From Allofranklinella schreckenbergeri (GTDB taxonomy: Bacteria; Pseudomonadota; Gammaproteobacteria; Burkholderiales; Burkholderiaceae_C), in contig NZ_RDQM01000017.1 of NCBI RefSeq assembly GCF_003703475.1, forward strand, positions 1-45,169: a stretch of DNA of 45,169 bases, read 5' to 3'. Positions within the stretch are counted from its first letter, which is position 1; every line of letters starts with the position of its first letter. The notes beneath the pieces are model-generated. The model was not told where the DNA came from. It was given only the letters and a program-made list of their open reading frames with translations, and ran no database searches. This document shows, one piece after another, positions 1 through 8,037 of the stretch. A program made the position numbers and the translations under genes.

Positions 1-82
1 TGCTTTTGCGTGCGCTCTCCAGCAAAGGGCGCACATGCTCAAATTGCTCTGGGCTGATGTCGCTTGGGTATTTCGCTCTCAT
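1..82 (-). CDS. IS5-family transposase, N-terminal fragment (partial)
   Basis: Reading the minus strand from the ATG at 82 gives 27 codons beginning MRAKYPSDISPEQFEHVRPL. This matches the usual start of IS5-family DDE transposases (K/R-x-YPSDIS-x-EQFE-x-IRPLLE). The gene leaves the window, so no catalytic residue is visible. The right edge carries the C-terminus of a similar transposase in the same orientation. The two may be copies of one multi-copy IS, but they are not parts of a single gene here. Confidence 0.75.
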   Translation of the reverse strand, partial: MRAKYPSDISPEQFEHVRPLLESARKS

Positions 83-126
83 GCAACAAGCATAAACAAA
101 TTGGCAAAAAGATTTTGAACAGGTTC
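1..126 (-). mobile_element. 5' end of an IS5-family-like insertion sequence (cut by window edge)
   Basis: The first ~126 bp hold the start of a transposase gene running leftward off the window and its upstream terminal region. Read on the minus strand, the outer end begins GAACCTGTTCAAAATC. The outer end of the IS at the right edge begins GAGCGTGTTATGAAC. By eye about 12 of 18 positions agree, as expected for imperfect terminal inverted repeats of one element. The outer boundary (about position 126, followed by TTA) is inferred, not proven. Confidence 0.65.
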
Positions 127-231
127 TTACAATCGCCCGCAAACAAAAACGGCTGCGGCACGTGCGAACGGTAGCGCCAGCGCCGCCAATGAGAGGGCTG
201 TGCCCCACACAGTCCGCAACAAGCCTTGAAA

Positions 232-306
232 GCCTGCTCATGGCGAGCAGGCCTTCCCACGATGAAATCGCTGTCGATGCGTGCGTTTGGGCACGCATCG
301 GCTTTT
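232..306 (+). promoter_or_regulatory. Two consecutive hairpins upstream of the TonB-dependent receptor
   Basis: Two perfect stem-loops lie back to back in front of the receptor start at 336. The first pairs GCCTGCTC (232-239) with GAGCAGGC (245-252). The second pairs 275-284 (CGATGCGTGC) with 291-300 (GCACGCATCG) and is followed by GCTTTTGTG. The second could be a weak terminator for something upstream that the IS removed, or an attenuator in the receptor leader. I see no known riboswitch core. The rest of 127-335 shows no gene. Confidence 0.4.
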
Positions 307-335
307 GTGTGATTGCGTTTTGGGAGATTTCTTCG

Positions 336-2570
336 ATGTGTACTGCTTGCAGTGGGCCAAGCCTGAGCCGCTTGGCACTGGCGGTGTTGTTGAGTGTGCA
401 GGTTGCGCCTGCGGCGTATGCCCAGGCTGGCCAGGTGGATGCGCAAGGCCAGGCTGTGGCGGCCCAAAAGCCAAGGGCGCAGCCAGCCAAAGCGGCGCAG
501 GCGGCGCAGGCGGCGCCAGCGCAGGGTAGCGCCCAGGAGGGCGTGTTGCCTGAGGTGACGGTGGTGGGTACCAACTTGCCTGTGGATGTGCAAAGTTACC
601 CCGGCTCTGTTTCGGTGGTGCAGCAGGAGGATTTGGGGCGCACCAGCAATGTGATTGAGGCCATGGCGGCCGTGCCGGGGGTGACCACGGGCGGCGACAG
701 CGGGCGCAGCACGGGGCAGCAATTCAACATCCGCGGCTTTGGCTACCAGTCCGAGGATCGGGTCATCATCTTGCAAGACGGGGTGCGCCGCTCCACGGCG
801 CTGTATTCCAACCATGTGTCGAGCTTTCGCGCCGATCACGACCTGCTGCGGCGGGTGGAGATCGTCAAGGGTGCATCCTCCGTGCAGCACGGTGGCGGCG
901 GCATTGGCGGCGTGGTGGCGATGACGAACAAGGATGCGCGCGATTTCCTGCCCAGCGGTCAGCAGGCGGGCATGGCGGCCAAGCTGCGCTATGAGCACAA
1001 CAACCACCGCGAGGGCTATGTGGCGGGCGCCTGGGCGCCGCAGGATCGCCCGGTGGAATTGCTGGCGTATGCCAAGCGTGGCAAGACGGGCGATATCCGT
1101 TTTTCGCGCGAGTACGGCGCCAACCGCCAGGGCCAGCCCATCGATACTGCCGACAACCGGGAGAACCTGAGCGTGGCTTACGTGCAGGGCGCGGTGCGGC
1201 TGACGGGCGACCAGCGCCTGGCGCTGTCGCACTACGACTACCGCATCAAAAACAAGACCACTTGGCAGACGCTCTACCACACCAATTACGGTGAAGACCC
1301 GATACACGGCAAGCTCAGCCAGCAGGACACGGTGCTGAAATACCAGTTCCTGCCCGCGCACAACCCCTGGTTGCAATTGGAGGCTTCGGCCTACCACTCC
1401 AGGGCGGCGTACGACCGCGGTTATGTCTCTGCCTCGGGGGCGGGCATCCAGTACAAAAACGCCGACCAGCGCAGCGGCCTGCGCCTGAGCAATGAATCGC
1501 ATTTTGAGACGGGCGCCATCGCGCACCGGCTGGCCAGCGGCTTGAGCTTCGAGCGGCGCGAGGAAGATGCGGTTTACCGGCGCAATGGCAAGCTCAGCGA
1601 CTTTGGCTCCATGCCCAACACCTACAAGGATTTGGGCCTGTACGCCCACTTGGAATCGCGCCTGTGGCAAGGGCGGCTGACGACCCAGATCGGCGGGCGT
1701 TACGACCGTTTCCAGCGCCAAATCCACAACCGGCAAACGCGCTATCGGGATACGCACTTCTCCCCGCGCCTGGGCGCCAGCCTGGAGGTGGCCAGCGGCT
1801 TGTACCTGCTGGCCAACTGGTCGGAGGCGTTTCGCGCGCCCACGCCGCATGAGACCTCCATCGAAGGGCCAGTCAACCCCCATTACTGGTATTTGCCCAA
1901 CCCTGATTTGAGGCCCGAAACCATCCGCGAAACCGAGCTGGGCGCCTCGCTCACCCGCTACGGCCTGCTGGCCTCGGGCGATGTGCTGCGCACCAAGCTG
2001 ATGTACTTCAATGGCCGCATCAAGGACTTGATCACCCTGCGGGAAACCCGCAAGGGCGAAGTCTCGCCCGACGATACGCCCTATGGGCATTACGTCAACG
2101 TCGATCGCGTCAAGCGCCACGGCATCGAGTGGCAAGGCAGCTACGAGCGCGGCCCCTTTGGCCTGGGCATGAGCTATGCCACGCTGCGGCAGATCGACCA
2201 GGGCACGGGCAAAAACACGCCGCAAACCTTTGCCAACAAGCTGGCGCTGAACACCCACCTCTCGCCCCGCGCGGGGCTGAAGCTGGGGCTGGAGGTCAAC
2301 CACTGGTTCAAGCCCAAGCCCAACCCGGCCAGCACGGTCAGCCGGGGCAAGACCTATTGGTATGTGCGCAAGGACTTCACCATCACCAACGTCTATGCCA
2401 TCTGGCAACCCAACCCGCACGGCAGCGGCGCGTTCGGGCGCGACTTCAGCGTGCGCGTGGGCATCAACAACCTGTTTGATGCCTCGTACATGAACGCCAG
2501 GGATGTGGAAACAAGCTCGCGCGTGGGCAAAGGCCGCAATGTGTACGTGAATCTGGAAACCCGGTTTTGA
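336..2570 (+). CDS. TonB-dependent receptor, heme/hemoglobin-transferrin type
   Basis: Outer-membrane receptor that imports an iron source, probably heme or a heme protein, using TonB energy. The chosen ATG has GGGAGAT just upstream and gives 744 residues. A signal peptide ends near AYA-Q (about residue 29). A plug domain follows (EVTVVGTNLP, then FNIRGFG and RRVEIVKGASS), then the beta-barrel, ending in the aromatic C-terminus ETRF typical of outer-membrane proteins. The FRAP and LPNPDLRPE blocks in the barrel are characteristic of heme receptors. The same frame stays open upstream to 162, but that part has no ribosome site and would bury the signal peptide. The gene stands alone, between an IS end and a strong terminator. 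The substrate is inferred from family motifs only. No Fur box was recognised. Confidence 0.9.
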   Translation: MCTACSGPSLSRLALAVLLSVQVAPAAYAQAGQVDAQGQAVAAQKPRAQPAKAAQAAQAAPAQGSAQEGVLPEVTVVGTNLPVDVQSYPGSVSVVQQEDLGRTSNVIEAMAAVPGVTTGGDSGRSTGQQFNIRGFGYQSEDRVIILQDGVRRSTALYSNHVSSFRADHDLLRRVEIVKGASSVQHGGGGIGGVVAMTNKDARDFLPSGQQAGMAAKLRYEHNNHREGYVAGAWAPQDRPVELLAYAKRGKTGDIRFSREYGANRQGQPIDTADNRENLSVAYVQGAVRLTGDQRLALSHYDYRIKNKTTWQTLYHTNYGEDPIHGKLSQQDTVLKYQFLPAHNPWLQLEASAYHSRAAYDRGYVSASGAGIQYKNADQRSGLRLSNESHFETGAIAHRLASGLSFERREEDAVYRRNGKLSDFGSMPNTYKDLGLYAHLESRLWQGRLTTQIGGRYDRFQRQIHNRQTRYRDTHFSPRLGASLEVASGLYLLANWSEAFRAPTPHETSIEGPVNPHYWYLPNPDLRPETIRETELGASLTRYGLLASGDVLRTKLMYFNGRIKDLITLRETRKGEVSPDDTPYGHYVNVDRVKRHGIEWQGSYERGPFGLGMSYATLRQIDQGTGKNTPQTFANKLALNTHLSPRAGLKLGLEVNHWFKPKPNPASTVSRGKTYWYVRKDFTITNVYAIWQPNPHGSGAFGRDFSVRVGINNLFDASYMNARDVETSSRVGKGRNVYVNLETRF

Positions 2571-2587
2571 GGGCTTTTCCAAGCATA

Positions 2588-2666
2588 AATTACATATCAA
2601 TGTGAAATATATTTGAATGATATATTGCCAAAAAGTGGGTATTTTATTTCTTTTTGATGTGTAATT
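2588..2666 (+). repeat. AT-rich palindromic intergenic repeat, copy 1
   Basis: This 79-bp AT-rich element starts 17 bp after the receptor stop. Its ends pair imperfectly (AATTACATATCAA with TTGATGTGTAATT). The core TTGCCAAAA (2625-2633) reads on the plus strand. It is one of 11 related copies in this window and the only one immediately followed by a separate strong terminator. Confidence 0.8.
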
Positions 2667-2675
2667 AAAAACACG

Positions 2676-2712
2676 AAGAGGGCAAGCCACCATGGCTTGC
2701 CCTCTTTGTTGG
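2676..2712 (+). terminator. Hairpin terminator of the TonB-dependent receptor gene
   Basis: A perfect 14-bp stem (2676-2689 with 2693-2706) has a 3-nt loop and is followed by TGTTGG. The right arm ends in CTCTT and the left flank is AATTAAAAACACG, so the hairpin could work in either direction. It lies 105 bp past the receptor stop, just after repeat copy 1. Confidence 0.7.
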
Positions 2713-2749
2713 CGCCCTTTGTGGGCTGCGGCTGGCAGGAGTAGAGGGG

Positions 2750-2827
2750 TTTTACATTGGGGAAAATAGACTCTTTTGCTACCAAGCCGAAATGGGGCGA
2801 TTTCTTTGCTTATTGATCGATAAAAAA
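2750..2827 (+). repeat. AT-rich palindromic intergenic repeat, copy 2
   Basis: This is a diverged copy with the core AAGCCGAAATGGGGC on the plus strand, a right part reading GATTTCTTTGC, and an end at TTGATCGATAAAAAA. It lies about 35 bp downstream of the ybjQ stop codon, which is on the minus strand. The left arm is poorly conserved. Confidence 0.6.
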
Positions 2828-2861
2828 GCGCTTCTCTGCCGCGCCGACATCATGGGCGCGC

Positions 2862-3218
2862 TCAGAGCATGCGCACCGCCGTGCCGGAGACCGACACCAG
2901 CATCATGCCGTTGGTTTCGCCCAGCACCTCGTAGTCGAAATCGATGCCGACGATGCCGTTGGCGCCCAGTTTTTTGGCGGCCTCGATCATGTCGTCCAGC
3001 GCCGATTGGCGTGCGCCCGCCAAGGCGCGCTCGTAGCCGCCAGCGCGGCCGCCCACCACATCGCGCACGCTGGAGAACATGTCGCGAAACAGGTTGGCGC
3101 CGATGACGGCTTCACCGTTGACCAGTCCCAGAAACGTGCCCACCTGCTTGCCGCCCTGGCCTTCGGGCATGACGGTGGCGAGGAAAAAATCATCCGACGA
3201 TTTGCTGAACCAGCCCAT
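2862..3218 (-). CDS. YbjQ/UPF0145 family protein
   Basis: A 118-residue protein starting MGWFSKSSDDFFLATVMPEG, with AAGGAG about 9 bp before the ATG. The glycine-rich segment GLVNGEAVIGANLFRDMF and the later GANGIVGIDFDYEVLG are hallmarks of the YbjQ (DUF74) family, whose members are about 105 residues and form pentameric rings of unknown function. The reading frame is open further upstream, but the ribosome site and family length support this start. It lies 62 bp after dctM on the same strand and may be read through from the TRAP operon, although the link looks incidental. Confidence 0.88.
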   Translation of the reverse strand: MGWFSKSSDDFFLATVMPEGQGGKQVGTFLGLVNGEAVIGANLFRDMFSSVRDVVGGRAGGYERALAGARQSALDDMIEAAKKLGANGIVGIDFDYEVLGETNGMMLVSVSGTAVRML

Positions 3219-3280
3219 GAGGCAACTCCTTGCAAGGGTTTGAGTGATTGAAAAAAAGCGTGGCGCACGCACCGCCTGCG

Positions 3281-4579
3281 CTACTGCATTTGCGCGGGCA
3301 GCCACAGCGCCAGTTGCGGGAAGAACCACAGCAGCACCAGCGCCGCCGCCATCAAGAAGAAGTAAGGCGCGCAGGCATAGGCCACATAGGGCAGGTGCTT
3401 GCCCGTCATGCCTTGCAGCACAAACAGGTTAAAGCCCACGGGTGGGGTGATTTGCGCCGTCTCCACAATGATGACCAGAAAAATGCCGAACCACAGCGGG
3501 TCAATGCCTGCGGCTTGCACGATGGGCAGCACGACGGAGACGGTCAGCACGATGGTGGAGATGCCATCGAGAAAGCAGCCCAGCACGATATACAGCAGCG
3601 CCAGCATCAGCATCAGCATGCCGGGCGAGAGTTCGAGCGAGCCAACAAAGGTGGCGAGCTGGCGTGGCAGGCCGATATAGCCCATGGCCAGTGACATGAA
3701 CGCCGCGCCCGCGAGGATCAGCGCAATCATGCAATACAGCCGCGTGGCGCCCAGCAGCGATTGCTTGAAGCTCTGCCAGCTCAGCGCGCCCTGCGCCGCC
3801 GAGAGAGCGAAGGCACCCACCACGCCCACGGCGGCCGCTTCGGTGGCGGTGGCGATGCCGGTATAAATGCTGGCGATAACGCTGAGGATCAGCGCCACCA
3901 CCGGGATCAGGTGGCGCGACTCGCGCAGCTTGTGCGCCAGGCTGGAGGCTTGGCCCTCGCGCGGGATTTGGTCGGGATTGCGCAAGGCCCACAGGATGAT
4001 CCAGCCCGAAAACAGCGCTGCCAGCAGCAAGCCGGGCGCCACGCCCGCCATGAACAGCTTGGCAATCGAGACATCGGCAGCCACGCCATAGACGATGAGG
4101 ATGATGGAGGGCGGGATCAGCAGCCCCAGCGTGGCCGGCCCGCCCAGCGAGCCGACGATTTGCGTGAAGGGGTAGCCGCGGCGTTGCAGCTCGGGGATAT
4201 TCATCTTGCCCACGGTGGCGCATGTGGCCGCCGAGGAGCCGGAGACGGAGGCGAAGATGGTGCAGCCGATCACATTGGTATGCAGCAGTCGGCCCGGCAG
4301 CGCGTCCACCCACGGCGCCAGGCCGCGGAACATGTTTTCCGACAGGTTGGTGCGAAAGAGGATTTCCCCCATCCACACGAACAGGGGCAGGGCGGTGAGC
4401 GTCCAGCTACTGGCCGAGCCCCAGATGGTCAGCGCCATCGCGTCGCCAGCGGGGCGGCCGGTGAGCACCTCCATGCCAAACCAGGCCACGCCTGCCAGCG
4501 TCAGCCCGACCCAAACGCCGCCGCCCAACAGGGCAAACAGCACCAGCAACAAGGTGGCACTGATGGCAAATTCACTCAT
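3281..4579 (-). CDS. dctM: TRAP transporter large permease (DctM)
   Basis: The 432-residue inner-membrane protein is made almost wholly of hydrophobic helices. It is the large membrane subunit of a tripartite ATP-independent periplasmic transporter and couples solute uptake to the ion gradient. Family signatures include SGSSAATCATVGKMNIPEL, GGPATLGLLIPPSIILIVYG and ITPPVGFNLFVLQGMTG. The start has GGAGGTCAGCC in front and overlaps the end of dctQ by 8 bp, so the two are translationally coupled. With dctQ and dctP it makes a complete transporter. The neighbouring pxp genes suggest 5-oxoproline (pyroglutamate) as substrate. Confidence 0.93.
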   Translation of the reverse strand: MSEFAISATLLLVLFALLGGGVWVGLTLAGVAWFGMEVLTGRPAGDAMALTIWGSASSWTLTALPLFVWMGEILFRTNLSENMFRGLAPWVDALPGRLLHTNVIGCTIFASVSGSSAATCATVGKMNIPELQRRGYPFTQIVGSLGGPATLGLLIPPSIILIVYGVAADVSIAKLFMAGVAPGLLLAALFSGWIILWALRNPDQIPREGQASSLAHKLRESRHLIPVVALILSVIASIYTGIATATEAAAVGVVGAFALSAAQGALSWQSFKQSLLGATRLYCMIALILAGAAFMSLAMGYIGLPRQLATFVGSLELSPGMLMLMLALLYIVLGCFLDGISTIVLTVSVVLPIVQAAGIDPLWFGIFLVIIVETAQITPPVGFNLFVLQGMTGKHLPYVAYACAPYFFLMAAALVLLWFFPQLALWLPAQMQ

Positions 4580-5075
4580 GGCTGACCTCCTTGGCGCTGC
4601 ATTGGGCGCCGCCCCAGATGCTCATTACCAGCTCATCAATAAAGGCAATGCAGAAAACAACTGTTCCCAAAGCCATCATGGTTTGGGGAATCCACAGGGG
4701 CGTGGCATCGCTGCCTGTGGAGACGTCGTTGAACATGTAGGACTGCCATACCAGGCGGCAGGCGTAAAAAGCCAGAAAGCCCGACAACACAGAGGCAATC
4801 GCCAGCGCGGCAATCTCCACCGCGCGGCGCACGCGCCCCTTGAGCGCTCCCAGCAGCAAGGTGACGCGGATGTGTTCGCCCTTTTTCAGCGTGCCCGCCA
4901 GGGCCAGAAAGCCCGCGCCAGCCATTGCGTAGCCGGCATAAGCATCAGTGCCGGGGGCGGCGAAGTTGAGCAGGCGGCTGGCGATGGTCGTCAAAACCAT
5001 GGCCAGAATGCCAATCATGCAAAGCCCTGCCAGCCACAGGCTGGCGGCATAAAGGGTGTCAAGCAATTTGCGCAT
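4572..5075 (-). CDS. dctQ: TRAP transporter small permease (DctQ)
   Basis: This 167-residue membrane protein has four predicted helices, beginning MRKLLDTLYAASLWLAGLCM. It is the small subunit that associates with DctM. The frame is open upstream to 5183, but that extension is rich in Arg and Pro and covers the dctP-dctQ hairpin, so the ATG at 5075 is preferred. No strong ribosome site is visible. The gene sits between dctP (165 bp upstream, across a hairpin) and dctM (8-bp overlap). Confidence 0.88.
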   Translation of the reverse strand: MRKLLDTLYAASLWLAGLCMIGILAMVLTTIASRLLNFAAPGTDAYAGYAMAGAGFLALAGTLKKGEHIRVTLLLGALKGRVRRAVEIAALAIASVLSGFLAFYACRLVWQSYMFNDVSTGSDATPLWIPQTMMALGTVVFCIAFIDELVMSIWGGAQCSAKEVSHE

Positions 5076-5182
5076 GGGCGGCTGCCAAGGGCGGGAAAAC
5101 CGATAGGGGAAAGGTTGTGAAAAGAAGGTGCGGCCGCGCGTTGCGCGACCGGTACACGATTCATGTGCGGTGCGGATGTGCA

Positions 5183-5215
5183 TCAGGGCGTGTGCCGAAA
5201 CAGCACACGCCCTGA
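5183..5215 (-). promoter_or_regulatory. 13-bp perfect hairpin between dctP and dctQ
   Basis: TCAGGGCGTGTGC (5183-5195) pairs perfectly with 5203-5215 around a 7-nt loop. It lies 26 bp past the dctP stop and has no T-run on the minus strand. In operons whose first gene encodes a binding protein, such hairpins often protect the upstream mRNA or partly stop transcription. Either would let DctP be made in excess over the permeases. Confidence 0.65.
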
Positions 5216-5240
5216 CAGCTGTACCGAAGTGACGCCAGCT

Positions 5241-6224
5241 TTACTGGGCAGCCTTGTAAGCATCCAGCAGGACTTTGCCAGGCTCACCTGCTTTTTTCAG
5301 CCATTCGGCCTGCATGGTCTCGCCCACTTTGGCCAGATCGCTTTTGAGCTGGGGGCTGGGTTCGAGCACTTGCATGCCTTCGGCCTTGAGCTTTTCGATC
5401 GATTGCGCAGTGACTTCCTTGGAGCGCTGCCAGCCGCGTTGCTCTGCATCGGCAGCGGCTTTGCGCACGGCTTGCTGGGTGGCGCCATCCAGACGCTCGA
5501 AGGCCCGCTTGTTGGCCACGATGGCATTTTTGGGCAGCCAGGCCTGCACGTCGTAGTAATAGCCCATGCTTTCGTAAAGCTTTTTATCTGTGCCGGTGGA
5601 GCCAGAAGTCATCAGGCTTTCCACCACACCCGTGGCCAGAGCCTGGGGCAGCTCGGCTTCTTGAATGGTGACGGGTTGAGCACCGACCAACTCGGCGATG
5701 CGTGCGGTAGCCGGACTGTAAGCGCGCATCTTCATGCCCTTGAGCTGCTGCACCGACTCAATGGGCTTTTTGGAAAACAGCCCCTGTGGTGGCCACGGTA
5801 CGGCATACAGCAGCGTCATGCCCTGCTCGCTGAGTTTTTTCTCCAGAATGGGTTTTTGCGCTTGGTAGAGCTTGAAGGCGTCGTCATAGCTGGAGGCCAC
5901 AAACGGCAAACCGTCAGCTCCAAAAATAGGCCACTCGTTTTGGAAGTTGACCATGAGGAACTCGCCCGCCTGGGTTTGGTTACCTTGTACCGCCCGTTTG
6001 ATCTCGGGCGCTTTGAATAGGGATGCGCCGGGATGAGGGGTAATGAGAAGCTGGCCGCTTGTGGCCTCCGTCACCTCTTTGGCGAATTGAGCGATGTTTT
6101 CGGAGTGAAAGTTAAAGGCCGGATAGGCCGAGGCCAAATCCCATTTGGTTTGGGCTTGCACGCCAATTGTTGTGCCCAGCAAGGCGGCCAAGGTAGCCGC
6201 AGCCATCAGCGAACGTCTTTTCAT
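5241..6224 (-). CDS. dctP: TRAP transporter substrate-binding protein (DctP family)
   Basis: This 327-residue periplasmic solute receptor has a signal peptide, MKRRSLMAAATLAALLGTTI, cleaved near VQA-Q. The start is fixed by AAGGAAACAAG before the ATG. The segments GEFLMVNFQNEWPIFGADGL, MKMRAYSPATARIAELVGAQ and LPQALATGVVESLMTSGSTG match the DctP fold, including the conserved Arg (in MRAYSP) that usually binds a carboxylate. It is the first gene of dctPQM. Bordetella pertussis DctP6 and DctP7 are known to bind pyroglutamate. With a 5-oxoprolinase operon next door, the same ligand is a reasonable inference. Confidence 0.92.
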   Translation of the reverse strand: MKRRSLMAAATLAALLGTTIGVQAQTKWDLASAYPAFNFHSENIAQFAKEVTEATSGQLLITPHPGASLFKAPEIKRAVQGNQTQAGEFLMVNFQNEWPIFGADGLPFVASSYDDAFKLYQAQKPILEKKLSEQGMTLLYAVPWPPQGLFSKKPIESVQQLKGMKMRAYSPATARIAELVGAQPVTIQEAELPQALATGVVESLMTSGSTGTDKKLYESMGYYYDVQAWLPKNAIVANKRAFERLDGATQQAVRKAAADAEQRGWQRSKEVTAQSIEKLKAEGMQVLEPSPQLKSDLAKVGETMQAEWLKKAGEPGKVLLDAYKAAQ

Positions 6225-6259
6225 CTTGTTTCCTTATGTCTTGAAGGCGCTTGCCACAG

Positions 6260-6288
6260 CAAGCAAAAGCCCGCTTGTGAAAGCGGGC
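6260..6288 (-). terminator. Terminator or attenuator between the GntR gene and dctP
   Basis: On the minus strand GCCCGCTT and AAGCGGGC form an 8-bp stem (6269-6288) with a 4-nt loop, followed by TTTTGCTTGC. It lies 94 bp after the regulator gene and 45 bp before the dctP start. It can end the regulator transcript or act in the dctP leader. Confidence 0.65.
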
Positions 6289-6377
6289 GTGAAAATACCA
6301 CGGTATGGAGGGCTGGCGGACAGTGGACAAAAGCGCCATCCATTCGCGCAATTTTGTAGTTATTATTACCTTTTGCC

Positions 6378-6388
6378 TTGTTCAACAA
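6378..6388. promoter_or_regulatory. Candidate palindromic operator at the dctP promoter
   Basis: TTGTTCAACAA, two 5-bp arms around one base, overlaps the stop codon of the regulator gene. Just after it on the minus strand is an AT-rich stretch with a possible -10 box (AATAAT). The position suits control of dctP by the adjacent GntR-family protein. No footprint or second clear intergenic copy supports it, so this is a guess from symmetry. Confidence 0.3.
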
Positions 6389-7182
6389 ACTGACTCATGT
6401 TGTTCAACGAGTTGGTGTGGGTAAAGCGGCATGTTGACTGGCTTGGTATGCGCGTAAACGGCCAACACCATGCGCTCGGATTGCATGAGGTAGTCCTCCA
6501 GCATCTGCGCAGCCTTTTCGGTCTGCCCCATTTCCAGCAGATTCAGCAGTTGCTGGTTTTGCTCGATATATGGGGTGTAGAGGCATTCCGGGTTGTCCAG
6601 CAGCCCAAAAGCCAAGCGCAGCTCGGCGGCGAGATCGGCAAACATATTGGTCAGGCGCGAGCTATCGGCCAATGCCACGATGCCGGCGTGAAATGCCATG
6701 TTGGCCGAGCCAACAATGCGCCAGTGCCCCGCCTTTTGCGCCAACTGAGCCTGCTGCAATGCCTGCTTCATGGTGACATTGGCTGGATGGCGAGGATGGG
6801 CTTGCGCCATGGCAGAGCACTCAATGAGACGCCTGATGCGGTAGATGTCGATGATGTCGCCCATGCTGGGAATCACCACCGATACGCCTCGGTTAGGTTC
6901 ATGGCGCAGCAGGCCTTCTTTGATCAATGTTCGAAAAGCCTCGCGCAAGGTATTGCGCGAGATGGCCAGTTGCTCGCTTAAAGCGCTTTCCGATAAGTGC
7001 TGGCCTGCGCGCAGCTCGCCCTGAATAAGCTGTTGGCGAATGTGATCGGCGACGTTGTCGGTCAGGCTGTGAGAGGGTGATGTGTGTAACAACGGCATGG
7101 CAAGCTCAATCGAATCCAAATATGCGGGTAACTTGATAAAAGTTTTTAACAATTCGGTCATCATAGAGGGTTCTGTACGCAT
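6382..7182 (-). CDS. GntR-family transcriptional regulator, FCD (FadR-like) type
   Basis: The N-terminal winged helix ([20 protein letters not shown], then [20 protein letters not shown]) is followed by an all-helical FCD ligand-binding domain with the usual Asp/His metal ligands ([19 protein letters not shown]). It probably senses an organic acid. The open frame gives 266 residues. An ATG at 7098 ([12 protein letters not shown]) would give 238 and matches the family better, because the first ~28 residues have no family match. No start has a strong ribosome site. Its place between dctPQM and the divergent pxp operon makes it the likely regulator of both. Confidence 0.88.
   Translation of the reverse strand: MRTEPSMMTELLKTFIKLPAYLDSIELAMPLLHTSPSHSLTDNVADHIRQQLIQGELRAGQHLSESALSEQLAISRNTLREAFRTLIKEGLLRHEPNRGVSVVIPSMGDIIDIYRIRRLIECSAMAQAHPRHPANVTMKQALQQAQLAQKAGHWRIVGSANMAFHAGIVALADSSRLTNMFADLAAELRLAFGLLDNPECLYTPYIEQNQQLLNLLEMGQTEKAAQMLEDYLMQSERMVLAVYAHTKPVNMPLYPHQLVEQHESVC
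7133..7152. promoter_or_regulatory. Candidate GntR operator between the regulator and pxpA
   Basis: TTGATAAAAGTTTTTAACAA is near-palindromic, with 16 of 20 positions matching their reverse complement. It lies in the divergent region between the regulator and pxpA. If the regulator starts at 7098 the site is in its upstream DNA. If it starts at 7182 the site is inside the gene. Symmetry and position are the only support. Confidence 0.35.
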
Positions 7183-7260
7183 GGCCTAAATAAAGGACAT
7201 TTCATGCCCAGGTGTGTGCAATTCAAGCCACAACTGCGTCATGCAATTGAGGAGTCTGGA

Positions 7261-8037
7261 ATGGATTTGAATAGCGATTTAGGTGAAAGCTATGGCGCCT
7301 GGCAGATGGGCGATGACGCCAGCATGTTGCAAGTGGTCACCAGCGCCAACGTCGCGTGCGGCTTTCATGCGGGCGATCCGCAGGGCATCTTGCAAACCTT
7401 GCGCGAAGCCGCAGCGCGCGGCGTGGCGGTGGGGGCGCACGTGAGCTACCCCGACCGTGTGGGTTTTGGCCGCCGCAATATGGATGTGGGCAGCGCCGAG
7501 TTGACGGCGGATGTCATCTACCAGATCGGCGCCTTGCAGGGCCTGGCGGCCGCCGCAGGCACGCGCGTGCGCTACGTCAAGCCGCACGGGGCGCTTTACA
7601 ACACCATCGCCCACGACCGCCGCCAGGCGCAAGCGGTAATTGCCGGCATTCGCGCGGTGGACGACTCGCTCATCCTGCTGGGCCTGGCAGGCTCGCCCAT
7701 CCTGCAATGGGCGGCCGATGCGGGCTTGCCCGTAGCGGCGGAGGCTTTTGCCGATCGCGCCTACACCCCGCAAGGGGAGCTGGTGTCGCGCCGCGAGCCG
7801 GGCGCAGTGCTGCACGATGCCGAGCAGGTGGCGCAGCGCATGCTGGGTTTGGTGGAATGCGGCGAGATTGAAGCCATTGATGGCAGCCGCATCCGTTTGC
7901 GGGCCGACTCCATTTGCGTGCATGGCGACAGCCCTGGCGCAGTGGCCATGGCCCAGCGCGTGCGCCAGCGCCTGCAAGAGGCTGGCGTGGCGCTGACTTC
8001 TTTTGCGCTTGATGGCTTGCCCCCGACGCCAGCGTGA
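7261..8037 (+). CDS. pxpA: 5-oxoprolinase subunit A (LamB/YcsF family)
   Basis: This is a 258-residue member of the LamB/YcsF family, subunit A of the ATP-dependent PxpABC enzyme that opens 5-oxoproline to glutamate in the cytoplasm. Conserved blocks are [10 protein letters not shown] at the start, [25 protein letters not shown] and [10 protein letters not shown]. The start is set by GAGGAG before the ATG. The open frame extends to 7204 without family support. It is the first gene of a four-gene plus-strand operon divergent from the GntR gene, and its stop overlaps the GTG of the next gene. Confidence 0.94.
   Translation: MDLNSDLGESYGAWQMGDDASMLQVVTSANVACGFHAGDPQGILQTLREAAARGVAVGAHVSYPDRVGFGRRNMDVGSAELTADVIYQIGALQGLAAAAGTRVRYVKPHGALYNTIAHDRRQAQAVIAGIRAVDDSLILLGLAGSPILQWAADAGLPVAAEAFADRAYTPQGELVSRREPGAVLHDAEQVAQRMLGLVECGEIEAIDGSRIRLRADSICVHGDSPGAVAMAQRVRQRLQEAGVALTSFALDGLPPTPA

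Noticed and set aside
127-335. Riboswitch in the receptor leader
   Set aside because: The hairpins do not contain the conserved cores of cobalamin or other known riboswitches.
39-2693. Long open frame antisense to the TonB-dependent receptor
   Set aside because: It mirrors the GC-rich codon pattern of the receptor, has no domain-like sequence, and covers the receptor and IS start. It is a shadow frame.
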